From the NCBI GenBank assembly GCA_947623455.1, contig OX392532.1, forward strand, positions 6,022,001 to 6,086,000: DNA of 64,000 nt, in the 5' to 3' direction. The notes below the pieces were generated by a model. That model had not been told where the DNA came from. It ran no database searches and saw only the letters and a list, made by a program, of their open reading frames with translations. Below are positions 52,101 through 59,505 of this stretch, one piece after another (the first letter of the stretch is position 1; each line of letters starts with the position of its first letter). This DNA comes from Mimachlamys varia. Lineage: Eukaryota > Mollusca > Bivalvia > Pectinida > Pectinidae. The position numbers were made by a program, and so were the translations under genes.

Positions 52101-55100
52101 TTACGCGATCCCCCTTCCTCGGGGTGAGGCATTATGTGTGGTGGTTAGGGCCGGAAACCATCTCGGGATGTCTGCGTATAGCGTTTCTGATAGCTTCATA
52201 GTTGATCCGACCCCTCCTGTACTGATGACTAGGCCAGTTCTGGAGACAGAGGAAAATTACACGTCAGCTAATGATTTGTTCCAGTTTGATCCATCCATTC
52301 TAAAACTATCTTGGATATTTAAAGATTCAGAGAGTCCGATTGTTAAACATATCGTAACTGTTAAAACCCACCACGAAGGCCATACACCTGTAGAGACAAT
52401 TCACCTGACAAATGTTAATGATGTACGTATATCGCTTTCGAACAAAGACTGGTTAAAACAGGGAGATACATATATCGCTACCGTAACATCGTGTAACGAA
52501 GCAGGACTGTGTTTATCCGCAGATTCCAACAATCTCCTGATCGACTCGACTCCTCCACATCTTGGTGGAATCACAGATCCGATGACGTGGAATTCTGTTA
52601 CCACCTCGGGTGTAACCGTGTCCACCATCAACATAACCTTGACTGGATTCCAAGATGTTGAATCGGGTATCAAAATGTACCATGTTACTGTTGGTGAAAC
52701 GTATAGCGGGGCGGAGCTTAGCAATGGTGTTCAATCATTCGTACCAGTCTCTTCTGAGAGAGACACTGAATCCGTCCTGATCGGGCTAAACACGAACATT
52801 TGGCCGGGGCAATTATTAATTATCACGGTGTGGGCAGAAAATAACGTCGGACTAAATAGTGCTCTGGGTAAAGTAACAGTGACTGCCGTGTCCTCAAACC
52901 ACATTGGCATGAACGGTGACCTTGAGATCTTACGACATTCATGTGATGTTCACTATTGTAACAAAGACTGCACATGCGCGGTTATAGGACAAAAATGTCA
53001 CGACGTCGATAGAATCTCTAAATGTAAGCATAACAACCAAACTGACCATTTATCTCTGCATGTCAATATTGGTGTGGGCTCAGAGACAAAATCGGCGTCG
53101 GCGTCCTCAGCATGTATCACCGCTTACTGGACAGTAAATGGGTCTAACGTCGAAAATATCACGCGATTTGAGTGGAGTGCTGGACAAGTCGACATGCCGG
53201 TCGGAACTGGAATATTTTATTCTTTACTCGAGAATCTGTGGCATGACGTTGGTCATCAATCATCATTCGTTCACTGTTTGAGCGGAGATCGACACCTTCA
53301 ACACGACACGAGTTACGTGGTCTACGTCAGAGCGTGGACTTCTGCGTCAGAACTGACTGTGTTTACGTCATCCCCAGTTCATATCGACAACACAGCACCA
53401 ACTGTCAGGAGAGGACGATACATCAAAGAGAACGACCACGTTACGTGTGACGTTGACCTCGACTTCACTACGACACTGACTACATTGACTGCGTGCTGGA
53501 CGAATGTGTTTACCGACCCCCAGAGCGGGATATATACCTACCACGTTTCCATGGGAACCACTCCAGGAGGTAACACTAGACTAAATACTATACATTCCAT
53601 CGCCGTAAATAATATCTGTTCCAATGATTATTCAAATGTGTAGTCAATAGAAAACAAGACATTTGCATACTGATAAGTTTCTTAATGCATATTTTCTTTA
53701 AATTTACATAGAATGACTCCTTGAGCATCAAAGGTCAAAGCATGCCTTTTTTAATAACATAAATAATATTGAATAAATTACTTTGATTTTGACAGGTGAT
53801 GATATTATATTAACTACTGATGAAGGCCTGAAGACTACAATTTCTTGGACGGACTAACACCTGTCACCTGGAACATCGTATTTCGTAACTGTGACAGCTG
53901 TTAACCACGTTGGACTCCACACAACGCTTGTCTCGGACGGAGTGCTGGTAGACCGAGAGAGGCCATACGCAGGCGTCGTCTTTAACACACACCAGTTTTA
54001 CAATTCTCATTCACAAAACTCGCGAAACGTTGGGGTTTCCTTCTTAGGCTTTCACGACAGACATTCAGCCATTCAAACATTTTTTGTCGCCTCTGTCAAA
54101 TCAAACAACGCTAGTTCTAATTCGTTGCAATTCAAAAAGATAGGTTTGCGAAACTCATTTATGTTTACCGGTGTAAATCTCACTGATGGACAGTGGTATA
54201 TGTTTGCTGTTAAAGCATTAGACGCTGCAGGATTCGAGAGTGAAATAATATTTTCCCCGCGAGCCATGTTTGATTCTTCTCCGCCAACAGCGTTTGAAAC
54301 TCACACATTTGTTAGCTTGTACAATGAAACCTTGGTAATAGAGAACGGCACTTTACTTTGGACACAGGCGTTAGACAAACATACAAATACAAACGTGTAT
54401 GTACTACACCTAGTTTACAACAGCGTTGGAAAATCTGACTTAGTCGAAATATCGTTTGAAGACCAAAGGCATTTGTATCCTATAAAAGCTAACTCTAAAG
54501 ATATCTATGAAGTTCAGGCTTCATTTGTAAGCTCATTTCGCTTTTCTCGTGAACGAATCTTGACTATCAAAATGGAAGACGCGGCGCCTGATATCAAATT
54601 GAGTCTTTTGTTGAAAGTCAGTGAGAACGTGACGCTTTCGAATCAGACAAAGGATGCTGTGGTTGTACGACAGGTGTCACCAGCAGAGCTAATGCTTACT
54701 ATCAATGTTCTGGATGAAGAAAGTGGAATAAAATCAATTCATGTTGGCGCGGGGTCAACACGTGGTGGTTTTCAGATCCATCCACTTGTTCTGGTGTCTT
54801 CCTTGTCTAACATATTACTGTACACGGAGACTCCTCATGGACAAATGGTATACGTCACGGCAATAGTAGAGAACCACGCCGGAGATCGAAGTCACTTTTA
54901 TTCCCGCCCTTTCATTATGGATCACACACCACCGATAATATCAAACGCATTGATTACCACAACGTACATCGCCTCTAGAGAACAAACATTCACCAATGTC
55001 GACATCAAGTGGGAAGTCAAGGATGCTGAGAGTACTTCATTAGAGTGCTCGTGCGCCTTAGGTACGTGCTTTTACTTGGCAAGTCAATTATAAATTTAAG

Positions 55101-57846
55101 GCATTTTGTAATAATTCACAAAAAATTATAAAGTAGACAAGTGGATTTGTTTCTGTACAAGTATATACTCTATTGCTATGCTACATTCAAATGTGTATTA
55201 TATTTTTCAGTCAACAGTGCGGACCAAGCAGTCATCGACGAAGTTGAAATACGACCGTCGCTCAAACATTTTCAAACCGCACATCTTCCCCTGCCGCATG
55301 GCACAATGATAACGGCATTACTTACCTGCTTCAATGATGCTGAACTTAAGACTGTTTTATCTGCTGGGCCGAAGCGTATTGCTTTTCTCCCACCGAATGT
55401 AGACAAGGCACATATTTCCTTCGACACAATGGTCAAGACGTCTTCAGAAGTTCCTGTTCTTCGTCCTAGTTCACCCTTCCTGTTTTCCTGGGGAGGTGTA
55501 GATGACTCCTTCGGAATCAAGGACTACACGTACCGTATTCGCCAGGATGATCACGTGATACGGGGCTGGAAGAACACGGATATGAGGACCCATGTATTGG
55601 TGGAGGACGTGAGTTTGACAGATAACCGTCTGTATACCGTGGAGGTAGCGGCGTGTAACTACGACGGAGTCTACAGTGACGCCTTCAACGCCTCTGTTCT
55701 CGTCCTAGGAGAGGCCACTCCTCTGACAGGTACAGCTGCGTGACTAAGCCAACAATAACCAATTTTGTTGATATAATTATAATACACTGGTACACATAAT
55801 CACTTTTGATGTCGTTTTTTACATGAAATTTAATAATTCCGAAAATTGCTTACACATGATAAATATTTTGAAATATGTTTGATATTGCCAATGACTGGAC
55901 AATATTGTAGATCCCTGTTCTATCCTCTTTGACCAAAGTATATTATTATTGCGACTAAATGTTATCTATGAATATGTTTTCAAGTTCGTGCTATCTAACC
56001 AAACCATAGTTTACGATACACATGTAGGCTAGAATACGATCACAATAGAAAAAAAATCAATCAACTTTAAAGAAGAAATGTGTGGAGAGATACGATACTA
56101 AGTGAACGTATCTGCCATGTCGAAATTTGTGGGTTTGGCTTTGTTCTCTTTTATTTATTCAATAAATCGAGAAAAATTATTACGCCATATCAATTTGAAT
56201 ATTGTAGCGATCATACACAAATCTTTCAAAACCATACTTCCAATGCTAGTATTTACTCATCACTATTGTGTTTAATCATTACAACACGAAAACTTAATCA
56301 CAGCTATTGTGTTAAACAATCATAACGCGAAAATTTTCTCATCGCTATTATGTCAAACAATTATAACACGACCATTTTCTCATCGCTATTATGTCAAACA
56401 ATTTTAACAAGAACGCTCTCTCATCGCTATTGTGTCAGACAATTATAACACGAACATTTTCTCATCGCTATTGTGTCAAACAATTACAACACGAACATTT
56501 TCTCACAGCTATTGTGTCAAACAATTATAACACGAACATTTCCTCATCGCTATTGTGTAAAACACCAATATTTGCAGAGGCGACGTATACCACTGATGCA
56601 CTATTTTGAGTGAAATAGTTGATAGGGATTCGCGCCTATCTGGTTATAACAATGTTAACTGATGAACATTTACAGACAAGAAAACGATATTATTACGTGT
56701 ATTTGTTCGTTTACTTTATATTCACTAATCCATATTACTTACATTGCGTAACCTTGCAAACTTTATGCCAGGACAGGTCGGATAGTACAAGAACGCTGTA
56801 CTGATAAAAAGCTCAATCGAAATGTTTTCAGACCATAAAGTTTCGGTTCGCGAATACAAAAGTAGTTACTATGCTTGTTAAACCGCGTCTGTTGTGATGT
56901 ACTGATTGAAATGGAGTACAATATGTGCACATAACTGTCATAACATCCTTCTTCTTATCATATCAGGCCCGAATCATGCCTTGAAGTATTTATTGAATTG
57001 TTGCAGATCGCATTTTATGCACATTATTGTTGCGTTTTTGAGTCCATAAGCTTGTATCCGCATACTGTTATTTGTTCTACTTGGTCGCTATTCGTAATTT
57101 ACTCGCACTTGAATGATGACGTAACACACACATGTGCTGCACCTTTTAAATTTAGTAATAGATACAGTATGACGAAAAAAATGAATTAAACTGCACCATA
57201 CAGCTGTTTCGTACTCCTAGGACTCTTCAGTGATGCTAGGGGCCAAAAGATGGGAATCCAAAATTTCTAAACTAATGTAGAAGCAGAAGGGTCAGGTGCG
57301 TAAAACCCCTTTAATTTATGAACTACCAGAATAACTTTTTTAGTAAATGTCGAAGGGGATGTCATAAACTTTGCTAACGATGTTGTAAAGTGTTTAGGAT
57401 TACTCTCGCAAGTCTCGGTTCTGATCACCAACTTTAACATATACACATTGTACAGGCGCATGATATAATCCTGGTTGGAAACCATTCATTATAATATGTA
57501 TCAAATATATATCGTGTTATCCTTCCGAAAAATATAGTCCATATTTCAAAACTGATGTACGTTTGTTTTAAATTCAGGCAATCATCCTAAAGTGGTAAGA
57601 AGAGGACACATTATGGAAATCGACTGGAGTGGTGTGTTTTCTATCAAGTCTGATCTTCTACCTGAATATGCGATAACCCTTGGTTCAGACCAGGGACTAG
57701 CAGACATCCTCCGCCGTGCGGTCACCACAGAACAGCGGTACGTGTTTGACAAGGAGTACAGCGGTAGTGACGTCTTTGTGGTCCTAACATGTACATACAT
57801 CACGGATATGTCATCTGTGTTTCGCGGAAAACTGTCCCTGTCCTAA
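34121..57846 (+). CDS. Gene B: giant secreted protein, PLAT plus Cys-rich plus ESGI repeats, with in-frame stop
   Basis: Twenty-one coding exons: 34121-34184, 34485-34720, 38621-38714, 39713-39832, 41597-41716, 42328-42465, 42714-42989, 43286-43412, 43590-44751, 45005-46196, 47077-48461, 48997-49693, 49828-49944, 50132-50442, 50593-50700, 51238-51394, 51658-51841, 51960-53569, 53796-55061, 55211-55729, 57578-57846. All junctions are AG/GT in agreeing phase, total 10,152 nt (3,383 codons plus stop). Signal peptide MMGVVSVAVMMAVLWIAKPASG is trimmed here as MMGVVSVAVMMAVLW plus IAKPASG. There is no membrane segment, so the product should be secreted. The TAA at 53855-53857 (codon 2720) breaks the frame. 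It shares the ESGI repeats with gene A, 10 kb upstream, and is probably a tandem-duplicate relative. Function unknown. Confidence 0.85.
34485..38714 (+). CDS. Gene B exons 2-3: PLAT domain split by a 3.9-kb intron
   Basis: Exon 34485-34720 encodes L-R-V-K-I-R-T-G, G-T-G-A-N-V-R-M-D-V-F-G, a G-E-T-N turn, then I-V-V-Y-H-D-N-S-G-W-G-A-G-W-Y-L-E-Y. Exon 38621-38714 supplies the last strands (I-E-I-T-D-T, L-Y-R-F-D-C-D-C-W). This is the PLAT/LH2 signature. PLAT domains are beta sandwiches that bind lipids, proteins or calcium. The second part is too short to be called without the first; its donor is gtaggt at 38715, chosen because it gives phase 1, as the next exon needs. The domain lies at residues 22-131. 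Confidence 0.85.
35108..36360 (+). mobile_element. Non-LTR retrotransposon (L1-like) 3' fragment, decayed
   Basis: The translation carries the C-terminal region of a LINE ORF2: F-F-R-N-W, I-E-D-I-W-D-E, I-P-K-N-W. After a frameshift near 35620 come W-K-C-L-H-N-I and a zinc-knuckle-like C-N-P-C...H-L-L-Y-T-C, with a stop inside. The reverse transcriptase core is missing (5' truncation). The end near 36345 ('gaataaacatataaaaaaaca') looks like a polyadenylated 3' end. Inserted in the sense orientation of gene B. Confidence 0.75.
36921..37392 (-). CDS. Nested antisense candidate gene, two exons visible, 3' end unresolved
   Basis: Exon 1 (37392-37340) starts at ATG and reads MEAQFYFQSVKRGVFAR, with donor gtgaaa in phase 2. 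Exon 2 (37085-36921) follows acceptor 'ttattgtag' and continues F-T-C-R-D-L-Q-A-V-L-E, then SNFYLSIRTDREDFLFSISV and KVSEGIATMRASMRQR, ending at donor gttggt in phase 2. Codon-like GC content stands out from the AT-rich surroundings. An AATAAA on the minus strand near 36548-36553 could end the transcript; a short last exon between 36920 and 36550 is likely but not determined. No family recognised. It would be a small soluble protein of roughly 75-100 residues. Confidence 0.5.
37835..37845 (-). promoter_or_regulatory. E2F-like motif upstream of the nested antisense gene
   Basis: The + strand reads ttggcgggaaa, matching the E2F/DP consensus core GGCGGGAA. It lies about 440 bp upstream of the antisense ATG at 37392. 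One motif proves nothing, but it is in the right place for a promoter. Confidence 0.3.
38445..38605 (-). repeat. Dispersed repeat family A, copy 5, abutting gene B exon 3
   Basis: Contains 'gtgtcgtcgatgaagcaga', 'atcgattttgagttcgg' and ends 'cttcgatattctct'. Only 15 bp separate it from the first base of exon 3, so the branch point and part of the pyrimidine tract of this intron lie in or beside the repeat. Confidence 0.6.
38992..39087. repeat. 30-bp tandem repeat, three copies
   Basis: Unit 'tcgcgatttaaatatcggta' plus 'taagttttc'. The first copy has 'gattcaaat'. Located in the intron between gene B exons 3 and 4. Confidence 0.85.
39247..39549. mobile_element. MITE-like element with ~75-bp terminal inverted repeats
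   Basis: Left end 'gtgttattccaccctcagaa', then 'cattgtataaac' and 'gttatataccactagtg'. The right end is the reverse complement, finishing 'gattggaataacac'. The internal ~150 bp contains 'gacgacgt', 'tttccggtcaacgttcaag' blocks related to the elements at 25.2 and 33.5 kb. No open frame. Confidence 0.8.
39713..42465 (+). CDS. Gene B exons 4-6: cysteine-rich modules
   Basis: Exons 39713-39832, 41597-41716 and 42328-42465, all phase 1/1, so each is a symmetric shuffling unit. Exon 4: C-Y-Y-Y-L-P-I-D-N-C...C-H-V-G-R-C-T-R-C-N-D-G-Y-Y. Exon 5: C-G-S-I-T-D-C...W-C-T-Q-C-R-D-A-D. Exon 6: T-C-S-W-E-N-R-W-C-W-P-G-T-C-G...S-C-D-C. The spacing resembles EGF-, furin- or TNFR-like cysteine repeats but fits none exactly. 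Together with PLAT they make a distinctive N terminus of about 180 residues. Confidence 0.8.
39833..41596 (+). other. Gene B intron with a family A repeat
   Basis: Holds the second-longest copy of repeat family A (40345-40695). Otherwise AT-rich with no feature I can support. Confidence 0.5.
40345..40695 (+). repeat. Dispersed repeat family A, copy 6
   Basis: Matches the minus-strand copy at 1135-1485 over most of its length, including 'ccggaagagtaagcgtcttc' and 'tggtcacatccaagtaa'. Compared with that copy it lost one base in the 'gacacccggcatg' block and so reads through stops. Confidence 0.65.
42714..44751 (+). CDS. Gene B exons 7-9: linker domains and first ESGI-like repeats
   Basis: Exons 42714-42989, 43286-43412 and 43590-44751. 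The first two encode about 130 residues with several sequons and no known motif. Exon 9 opens with a cysteine-bearing stretch (C-Y-W-Y-D-D-A-T-P-I-H-C), then repeat-like cores (F-A-S-G-I-H-T-Y-T-V-N and H-S-G-I-Y-S-V-D-W-A-L-G-T-T-H-G). The V-A-N/D-V-A-N-N and 'DSS-E-P-E-I' linkers mark repeat edges. Exon 9 ends in phase 0 at gtaagt. Confidence 0.85.
45005..46196 (+). CDS. Gene B exon 10: ESGI repeats
   Basis: Phase 0 in, phase 1 out. Clear cores: W-A-G-F-I-D-H-E-S-G-I-K-L-Y-R-V-G-L and E-E-S-Q-V-H-E-A-F-M-G-I-G-S-T. Closing strands F-Y-V-T-V-V-A-F-N-N and F-Y-V-F-V-S-V-T-N-S-A-G. The exon starts with a Cys cluster (C-P-E-G-E-I-T-C-Y-C), probably a disulfide-bonded loop. Confidence 0.9.
46197..47076 (+). 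other. Gene B intron with CGTAA-rich patch
   Basis: At 46370-46830 there is an unusual density of 'cgtaa' (left half) and its complement 'ttacg/cgtta' (right half), for example 'ccgtaaacaactcgtaaatg' and 'ttgtcgttaagatgtcgtta'. It looks like a degenerate short-period repeat arranged as an inverted pair. No exon was found. Confidence 0.45.
47077..48461 (+). CDS. Gene B exon 11
   Basis: Enters in phase 1 (completing G-R-Q-G-S-L-V-S-G) and ends in phase 0. One clear ESGI-type repeat: C-V-S-W-K-G-F-E-H-H-G-A-V-E-Y-E-L-G-V-G-I-S-P-G, with 'SDGF' at its edge. The second half (47640-48440) is more diverged, with two or three beta-sandwich-like units lacking the ESGI motif and rich in sequons. Confidence 0.88.
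48462..48996 (+). other. Gene B intron, no feature seen
   Basis: 535 bp of AT-rich sequence with no repeat or conserved block recognised. Confidence 0.5.
48997..49944 (+). CDS. Gene B exons 12-13
   Basis: Exon 12 (48997-49693) joins in phase 0 and leaves in phase 1 at gtaagt; exon 13 (49828-49944) is phase 1/1. Exon 12 has a Cys-rich start (C-A-D-I-Y-C-P-A-G-P-S-G-I-R-C) and ends inside a repeat at Y-E-Y-S-I-G. Exon 13 continues it with S-N-P-L-G-Q-D-A-V and L-T-Y-Y-A-T-V-T-G. The intron position after 'SIG' is shared with several other repeats in both genes. The exon 13 acceptor (cgcaaaag) is weak. Confidence 0.8.
50132..51841 (+). CDS. Gene B exons 14-17: ESGI repeats on small exons
   Basis: Exons 50132-50442, 50593-50700, 51238-51394 and 51658-51841. 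Repeat cores H-D-N-E-S-G-I-E-R-I-Q-L-G-I-G-S-S and S-D-P-H-S-G-V-R-Y-Y-L-A-G-L-G-T. Strand ends E-Y-F-V-L-I-L | V-T-N-R-A-S and F-F-C-T-V-K-A-C-N-G-A-G. Each repeat is cut into two to three exons at equivalent sites, unlike the 1-3 kb exons elsewhere in the gene. Confidence 0.85.
50701..51237 (+). other. Gene B intron with a CRE palindrome
   Basis: The stretch 50940-51170 is less AT-rich than other introns and includes a perfect TGACGTCA (51014-51021) within 'atggcgccatatgacgtcat'. No copy elsewhere in the window. It may be a decayed repeat; no exon seen. Confidence 0.35.
51960..53569 (+). CDS. Gene B exon 18: four or more ESGI repeats
   Basis: Phase 2 in, phase 1 out. Cores: F-S-D-V-E-S-G-I-K-N-Y-Q-V, K-D-S-E-S-P-I-V-K-H-I, F-Q-D-V-E-S-G-I-K-M-Y-H-V-T-V-G and T-D-P-Q-S-G-I-Y-T-Y-H-V-S-M-G-T-T-P-G. 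A Cys-rich hairpin (C-D-V-H-Y-C-N-K-D-C-T-C...C-H) is inserted at 52945-53000. The exon ends at 'TTPG|G', a split used repeatedly. Confidence 0.9.
53796..55061 (+). CDS. Gene B exon 19: ESGI repeats, interrupted by in-frame TAA
   Basis: Phase 1 in and out. After acceptor ttttgacag the frame reads D-D-I-I-L-T-T-D-E-G-L-K-T-T-I-S-W-T-D, then TAA (53855-53857), then H-L-S-P-G-T-S-Y-F-V-T-V-T-A-V-N. Both sides align with the repeat consensus, so the frame is right and the stop is a point change; Leu TTA or similar is the likely ancestral codon. Downstream repeats remain intact (H-D-R-H-S-A-I-Q-T, D-E-E-S-G-I-K-S-I-H-V-G-A-G-S-T, K-D-A-E-S-T-S). A second in-phase acceptor, gtgacag at 53891-53897, would skip the stop and 34 codons. 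Confidence 0.85.
53855..53857 (+). pseudogene. In-frame stop codon TAA in gene B exon 19
   Basis: Position confirmed by counting from the acceptor (53796) and from the open frame that resumes at 53858. It would remove the last ~660 residues of about 3,383, including five repeats. It may be an allelic nonsense variant, an assembly base error, or evidence of incipient decay. No other stop or frameshift was found in the 21 exons. Confidence 0.75.
55211..55729 (+). CDS. Gene B exon 20
   Basis: Phase 1/1. It completes one repeat (V-N-S-A-D-Q-A-V...M-I-T-A-L-L-T-C-F-N-D) and encodes a whole further one with G-G-V-D-D-S-F-G-I-K-D-Y-T-Y-R-I, L-Y-T-V-E-V-A-A-C-N-Y-D-G. Donor 'gacag|gtacag'. Confidence 0.88.
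56253..56563. repeat. 41-bp tandem repeat, about 7.5 copies
   Basis: Unit 'atcgctattgtgtcaaacaa' plus 'ttataacacgaacattttctc'. Starts at 56341, 56382 and 56423 give the 41-bp period. Copies vary at several sites. Confidence 0.92.
57113..57325 (+). repeat. SINE-like dispersed repeat family B, copy 4
   Basis: Same orientation as 17871-18167, from 'gatgacgtaacacacac' to 'aaaacccctttaatttatga'. The 3' third is missing. Confidence 0.65.
57578..57846 (+). CDS. Gene B exon 21: final half repeat and stop
   Basis: Phase 1 in, ending at TAA 57844-57846. Encodes I-M-E-I-D-W-S-G-V-F-S-I-K-S-D, Y-A-I-T-L-G-S-D-Q-G-L-A-D-I, then V-F-V-V-L-T-C-T-Y-I-T-D-M-S-S-V. It is a last ESGI-type repeat with no ESGI motif. 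No membrane anchor or GPI-like hydrophobic tail follows. No canonical AATAAA lies within 300 bp downstream; TATAAA at about 57984 and 58019 are weak candidates. Confidence 0.85.
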
Positions 57847-58127
57847 ACAACTCATTTGTAAAGTCATCAATTTATAATCCTGTAACCTCAACGCTTGAAC
57901 CTTTTAACCAAAGGATGCAGATAATACCAGTAATATAGTGTTTTTGAAGAGATCTTTTAATATATTTGTGATGATAAATGATGTTTATAAACCTTTCTTC
58001 GTACTAACGATAGGAGTATAAATCGTTTATATTTCAATGTTTCGCTCGTGTGGCGTCGTACAAATATCGTGTTGGCAACTTCTGTGACACAATTCAGCAA
58101 CGACACATAATGTTGGATAATAGACAG

Positions 58128-58133
58128 TTTATT
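58128..58133 (-). terminator. Candidate polyadenylation signal for the minus-strand exon
   Basis: TTTATT on the + strand is AATAAA on the minus strand, well spaced after the stop at 58258. Confidence 0.35.
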
Positions 58134-58257
58134 CGTGATCGTAAATTACACCGACATCACAAGTACGTGTTCATGGTATTATAACATCATCTGAACTTGT
58201 TAGTACTTCGGCGTTGTGTCTCAGTCTGGCTAAGTAAATTGTCAACTTATAAGTCTT

Positions 58258-58512
58258 CTACATCTTTACTAGCACTAGCCTGTAGCCCTCCTGGCAGTCT
58301 CTCGTGTAGACTGTCAATGTCTTAATCCACGGCCTTCTAAACACAGACTGCCCCCCATCCAATACTAGCTCATACTTATAATTACTAATCCCCTTCGTGT
58401 GCAAAGTAGTGCCGTCTGCATTCATAATTAATGTCCAGCTGGTGTTTATTATATATCTGACCAGTATACGTACTGCACCCTGCCCCGATTTACTGATGTA
58501 ATAGACAGAGAC
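58258..58512 (-). CDS. Convergent 3'-terminal exon of an unidentified minus-strand gene
   Basis: After acceptor 'ggttaattag' on the minus strand, an 84-codon open frame runs V-S-V-Y-Y-I-S-K-S-G-Q-G-A-V-R-I, T-L-I-M-N-A-D-G-T-T-L-H-T-K, Y-E-L-V-L-D-G-G-Q-S-V-F-R-R-P-W, C-Q-E-G-Y-R-L-V-L-V-K-M to TAG (58260-58258). It has balanced codon composition, unlike the AT-rich flanks, and no start ATG, as expected for an internal or last exon. AATAAA on the minus strand at 58133-58128 is 125 bp downstream. The upstream exons were not located; the GC-rich block at 59036-59165 may contain one. Family unknown. A retroposed fragment is the alternative. Confidence 0.45.
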   Translation of the reverse strand, partial: VSVYYISKSGQGAVRILVRYIINTSWTLIMNADGTTLHTKGISNYKYELVLDGGQSVFRRPWIKTLTVYTRDCQEGYRLVLVKM

Positions 58513-58821
58513 CTAATTAACCACTAGTTTACTTTAATAACAAATCACAGCATCTAGGCTAATTAATACTTCCAGATGGTACAGCTACCGTGATATATCA
58601 TATCAGCATGCCTACTTTGTTACACTTCTTTTTGTACTTATGTGATTAAACAATCCTTGTACAATTAGCTTTAGGGGTGTACTGCTAAACTTTGTGGGTG
58701 GGAGGTGGTGGCGGATGGCGGAAAGGGTTGTTTGGCAAATTTTTCTCTCAACATAACTCAAAATAAAGGATGGATTTCAACCATAATTAGTTGTAAGCGC
58801 TCTTGGGTTAGTGCAAATATT

Positions 58822-59035
58822 ACATTGCCCCTAGTTTAATCGATATTGAGTTCGGATTATGATTTTGTTAACGCTTTGGTATTCTCTACAAAATTGCTTG
58901 TACGAATAAAGAAGCTAAACAATATTGCTTTAAAAAAGTAGAGAATACTAAAGCGTCAACAAAATAATAATCCGAACTCTAAATCGATTAATCTAGAGGC
59001 AAAATATGAAAGGAAAGATTAACATGGAGACCGAT
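58822..59035. repeat. Inverted pair of family A repeats
   Basis: A minus copy (58822-58888, 'ttgcccctagtttaatcgat' to 'tttggtattctct') faces a plus copy (58940-59035, 'gagaatactaaagcgtcaac' to 'gaaaggaaagattaacatgg'). Arms of about 65 bp are separated by ~50 bp. Confidence 0.7.
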
Positions 59036-59365
59036 GTGGGACTTGTTGGACTGCCTATGGGATGTTATTGTCGAGCAGAGCGGGTGGGGTAAACGGTACT
59101 CCAACCTTGGTCCTGACCCTCTGCGTCACTGGCAGAACTGTCTGTTGATCAAGCACTTGTATAAGTACGTACCGATGTACACACTATGTACTATACAATA
59201 CGCCTGTGTGTAGCCTTCAGCACATTTCTTTTGGGTAGCCTACAAAACAGTATTAAGACACAGGGTGCTTTAAAATATGTATATAATACAAAAACTTACT
59301 TTTGGCCAACACAATACATGTAAAAAGATTCAGGTTGCACAAAATGATTCCCTGGTATATGGAGG

Positions 59366-59505
59366 ATATCTAACAGTGTCTTAAGTAATACCAAATATAT
59401 TTCACGAGTGGGGCTAATATTTTGATAATTTTCACGAGTGCGCATCGATATATTAGCTACACGAGTGAAATATAATTGGTTTTACTGAAGACACTGTTAG
59501 GTATT
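59366..59505. repeat. Foldback 4
   Basis: Left arm 'atatctaacagtgtcttaag' through 'taccaaatatatttcacgag'. Right arm is the reverse complement, 'ctcgtgaaatat'-like, ending 'gaagacactgttaggtat'. Arms about 55-60 bp, carrying a 'cacgagtg' motif on both sides. Confidence 0.8.

Larger units (their letters stand above)
55730..57577 (+). other. Last gene B intron, with tandem repeat and family B copy
   Basis: 1.85 kb containing the 41-bp tandem repeat (56253-56563) and a family B repeat (57113-57325). The remainder is AT-rich without recognisable features. Confidence 0.6.

Noticed and set aside
53858..55061. A new gene starting after the TAA in gene B
   Set aside because: The first in-frame codons belong to the interrupted repeat, splice phases run through, and there is no ATG, promoter or signal peptide at that point.
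56253..56563. CRISPR-like array or coding repeat
   Set aside because: A plain 41-bp tandem repeat without spacers, in an intron. The 72-codon frame through it is not continued.
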